64,000 bases of DNA from assembly GCF_024679245.1 (NCBI RefSeq), contig NC_090184.1, positions 11,173,233 to 11,237,232 on the forward strand. The letters are read 5' to 3'. The notes under the pieces were generated by a model, which worked only from the letters and a program-made list of their open reading frames with translations, did no database searches and was not told where the DNA came from. Source of the stretch: Pseudorasbora parva (lineage: Eukaryota; Chordata; Actinopteri; Cypriniformes; Gobionidae). Every line of letters starts with the position of its first letter. Position 1 is the stretch's first letter. Of the stretch, positions 61,955 to 64,000 are shown in pieces. A program made the translations under genes and the position numbers.

Positions 61955-62950
61955 CTACGATAGCACCTGCGCCCCAACTGTAGATGCAACATCCAGATCG
62001 TAAAACCTTACGAAAGTAAGTGGCGAAGACCAGCCTGCCGCATTACTGATATCTTGGAGGGAAGCCCCCGACAAAAGAGCTTTAGAAGCAGCCATACCCC
62101 TGGTAGAATGCGCCCGGACAGCCAGAGGAGACGGCTGTCCGACCGCTTCATAAGGAAGTGAAATGGCCTCGACCAACCACTTGCTCATTCTCTGCTTAGA
62201 CACGGGCGCCCCCTTTTTCGGGGCTACAAAACAGACAAAAAGCTGAACAGATTTTCTCCACAGGGCAGCTCTGTGGACATACGCGTCAAGCGCCCTAACT
62301 GGGCACAGCAGATTTAGTTTTTCCTGGTCTGACGTCATAAAGGGAGGAGGACAGAAGGCTTGAAGAGTAATAGGACCCCGCAGGCTCGTAGGAACCTTGG
62401 GGATATATCCTGGTCTGGAGTGAAGGAAAGCCTTCACCATGCCAGGCGCAAACTCTAGACATGAGGGCCCTACCGACAAGGACTGAATGTCTTCTATCCT
62501 TTTAAGGGACGAGATGGCCAGCAGAAAGATCGTTTTTAGGGTGAGGAATTTATCTGATACATCCTCTATGGGTTCAAACGGAGGCTCAGACAAGCCCTGT
62601 AAAACAATGGCCAAATCCCAAGTCGGAACCCTCGAATGAGCCACCGGCCTCAACCTTAGAGTGCCACGGAGGAAACGTGTAACTAGAGGGTGTCTTCCCA
62701 AAGACACTCCACCCAAAGGAGTGTGGAAAGCAGCTAAGGCCGCCATGTACACCTTTATTGTGGAGGGGGTCAACCCTGCCGAGAACCTCGCCTGCAGGAA
62801 CTCCAGCACTGTACCAACCGGGCAGTTAACTGGGTCCAACTGGCGTTCTCTGCACCATGCTGAGAACAGTCTCCATTTCAGAGCGTACAGTTTCCTCGTG
62901 GATGGAGCTCTGGAGTGCAGGATGGTCTCTACGACCTCAGTCGAGAGAAT
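61955..62950 (-). CDS. DIRS tyrosine recombinase, open frame
   Basis: Integrates circular DIRS DNA by site-specific recombination through a 3'-phosphotyrosine. The frame is open from a stop at 62992; the recombinase part begins near 62950 (LSTEVVETILHSRAPSTRKL), with a core-binding domain to about 62640. The catalytic domain has ISSLKRIEDIQSLSVG (first Arg), RAHSTRGMAASKALLSG (His-x2-Arg) and AGWSSPLTFVRFYDLDV (Tyr), then a stop at 61955. No defect is seen within the domain. Just upstream a ~100-bp deletion relative to the other copy disconnects it from the RNase H frame, so the natural start is uncertain. Confidence 0.88.
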   Translation of the reverse strand: MLSTEVVETILHSRAPSTRKLYALKWRLFSAWCRERQLDPVNCPVGTVLEFLQARFSAGLTPSTIKVYMAALAAFHTPLGGVSLGRHPLVTRFLRGTLRLRPVAHSRVPTWDLAIVLQGLSEPPFEPIEDVSDKFLTLKTIFLLAISSLKRIEDIQSLSVGPSCLEFAPGMVKAFLHSRPGYIPKVPTSLRGPITLQAFCPPPFMTSDQEKLNLLCPVRALDAYVHRAALWRKSVQLFVCFVAPKKGAPVSKQRMSKWLVEAISLPYEAVGQPSPLAVRAHSTRGMAASKALLSGASLQDISNAAGWSSPLTFVRFYDLDVASTVGAQVLS

Positions 62951-63278
62951 CAGTCGGAATCTCCATAGGAGAGCCTTCCAGGAGAGATATTAGGTCCGAA
63001 AACCATATTCTGGTTGGCCAGTACGGAGCCACTAGAAGTACACGGGCTCCGCCCCGGTGTACCCTCTCCAGAACTCCCGGAAGCAGAACAATCGGGGGAA
63101 ATGCGTACAGGGGCAGCCTCGGCCACTCCTGTACCATGGCGTCTAACCCCAGTGGGGCTGAATGAGACAGAGAGAACCACTGAGGACAGTGAGAATCCTC
63201 TGCCGAAGCAAACAGGTCTATCTCTGCTCTCCCAAACTTTTGCCATAGGAGCTCCACCACCTCGGGTGGAGTCTCCAT
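62937..63278 (-). CDS. DIRS segment between RNase H and recombinase
   Basis: 113 codons: VELLWQKFGRAEIDLFASAE, CPQWFSLSHSAPLGLDAMVQ, PLYAFPPIVLLPGVLE and ARVLLVAPYWPTRIWFSDLI, the conserved block after RNase H in DIRS polyproteins. It ends prematurely at the deletion near 62950. Confidence 0.75.
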   Translation of the reverse strand: METPPEVVELLWQKFGRAEIDLFASAEDSHCPQWFSLSHSAPLGLDAMVQEWPRLPLYAFPPIVLLPGVLERVHRGGARVLLVAPYWPTRIWFSDLISLLEGSPMEIPTDSLD

Positions 63279-63279
63279 T

Positions 63280-63958
63280 CCCCGAGCCTCGGCCCCTGCC
63301 TCGACAGGATGTCCGCTTCCTGGTTTAGACCCCTGGGATGTAAACTGCCCAGATGGAAAGCATTTTCCCTTGGGCCCACAGGAGGATCTGACGTGCCAGT
63401 TTGTCCAAGGAACGGGACCTCAGACCCCCCTGATGATTTATGTAGGCGACCACCAATGTGTTGTCTGTCCTGACTAATATCTGATGTCCCCTGGGGTCGG
63501 GCAGAAACTTTCAATGCAAGAAACACAGCGAGCATCTCTAGCCGATTTATGTGCCATAGCTGCTGATGTTCCTGCCAGAGACCCTGGGATGAACGACCAC
63601 CCATAGTCGCACCCCACCCCGTGAGGGAAGCATCTGTCGTTAGCGTTATGCGCCGAACATGAGCTCCCAACACAGGTCCCTGGGACAGAAACCCAGGATC
63701 TTCCCACATGACCAGAGCACGAAGGCATCGCCGCGTGACTTTGATCGTGCGGAGTGGATTTCCCCTCGGGGAGAACCCTTTCGTTCTGAGCCACCACTGT
63801 AACGGCCTCATGTTCAGCAGGCCAAAATGTATCACGTTGGACGCAGCTGCCATGAGGCCTAACAGTTTCTGGAACTGCTTTACAGTGACTGCACGGTCTA
63901 GCTTCGGTTCTTTGACTGCTGCCAGGATGCTATGCGTGTCGGCGATAATTGCGCCCAC
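63280..63958 (-). pseudogene. DIRS RT thumb and RNase H, frameshifted
   Basis: VTVKQFQKLLGLMAAASNVI and PLQWWLRTKGFSPRGNP (thumb), then ITLTTDASLTGWGA (RNase H first Asp) and HINRLEMLAVFLALK. A frame change near 63508 moves the following RTDNT/YINHQGG block to another frame; ADILSRQG returns further on. Confidence 0.78.
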
Positions 63959-64000
63959 ATAATTACCGAGTCCCAGTTCACGCCTAAAAAATTGGTCCTC

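Larger units (their letters stand above)
61765..64000 (-). mobile_element. Second DIRS retrotransposon, cut by the window end
   Basis: The left end carries GTCTCGGTTATGTATGTAAC, CTAGTTCCCTGAGGAGAACG and the internal ..GGGAACTCGAGCTGCCTCGA block. The terminal inverted pair is compacted compared with the 49.7 kb copy. Coding order on the minus strand as in that copy: RT/RNase H to the right, recombinase on the left. Confidence 0.88.

Overview
The window looks like nuclear DNA of a teleost fish, most likely a cyprinid. The evidence is spliced vertebrate genes in AT-rich DNA, long CA/TG microsatellites, and a dense mix of DIRS elements, Tc1-like transposons, hAT and TTAA MITEs, sushi-type Gypsy and L1/L2-like LINEs. 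No operons, prokaryotic signals or CRISPR arrays are visible.

Layout. 0.19-0.90 kb: one intronless-looking ORF of unknown function. 1-6.5 kb: AT-rich non-coding DNA with a 30-G run, a direct repeat and an array of AGGTCA half-sites. 6.58-8.57 kb: last coding exon (+) of a PRRT3/PRRT4-like multi-pass membrane protein. 10.60-48.35 kb: a complete eight-exon cytosolic sulfotransferase gene on the minus strand (301 codons, all splice junctions readable), whose introns hold most of the mobile DNA. Intron 2 (19.3-29.0 kb) carries a zinc-finger ORF of repeat-family type, a TTAA-flanked element with a P2X7-like zinc-finger exon, a hAT element with a perfect 8-bp target duplication, a SINE-like insert with a degenerate hammerhead-type core, and DIRS-type ends. 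Intron 1 (29.1-48.3 kb) contains a nest: an L2-like LINE is split by a TA-flanked AT-rich element, which holds a Tc1 transposon with an intact 331-codon transposase and a second TA-flanked element, which in turn holds a 5'-truncated L1, a perfect hairpin MITE and a full-length sushi-type Gypsy retrotransposon.

The Gypsy copy (40.1-45.5 kb) is young: its LTRs differ at 2 of 532 positions and it has a 5-bp target duplication. It shows a self-priming primer-binding site complementary to the predicted transcript start, a GGGAAAC -1 frameshift site between gag and pol, and a single in-frame stop that cuts off the chromodomain.

49.6-58.5 kb: a long inverted-repeat element split by a nearly full-length but broken DIRS retrotransposon (minus strand) and by a broken Tc1 copy. 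58.5-61.7 kb: hAT MITEs with 8-bp duplications. 61.8 kb to the end: a second DIRS element (minus strand, cut by the window edge) whose tyrosine recombinase frame is open. The only host genes I support are the 5' ORF (weakly), the PRRT-like exon and the sulfotransferase. The rest is mobile DNA and simple repeats.
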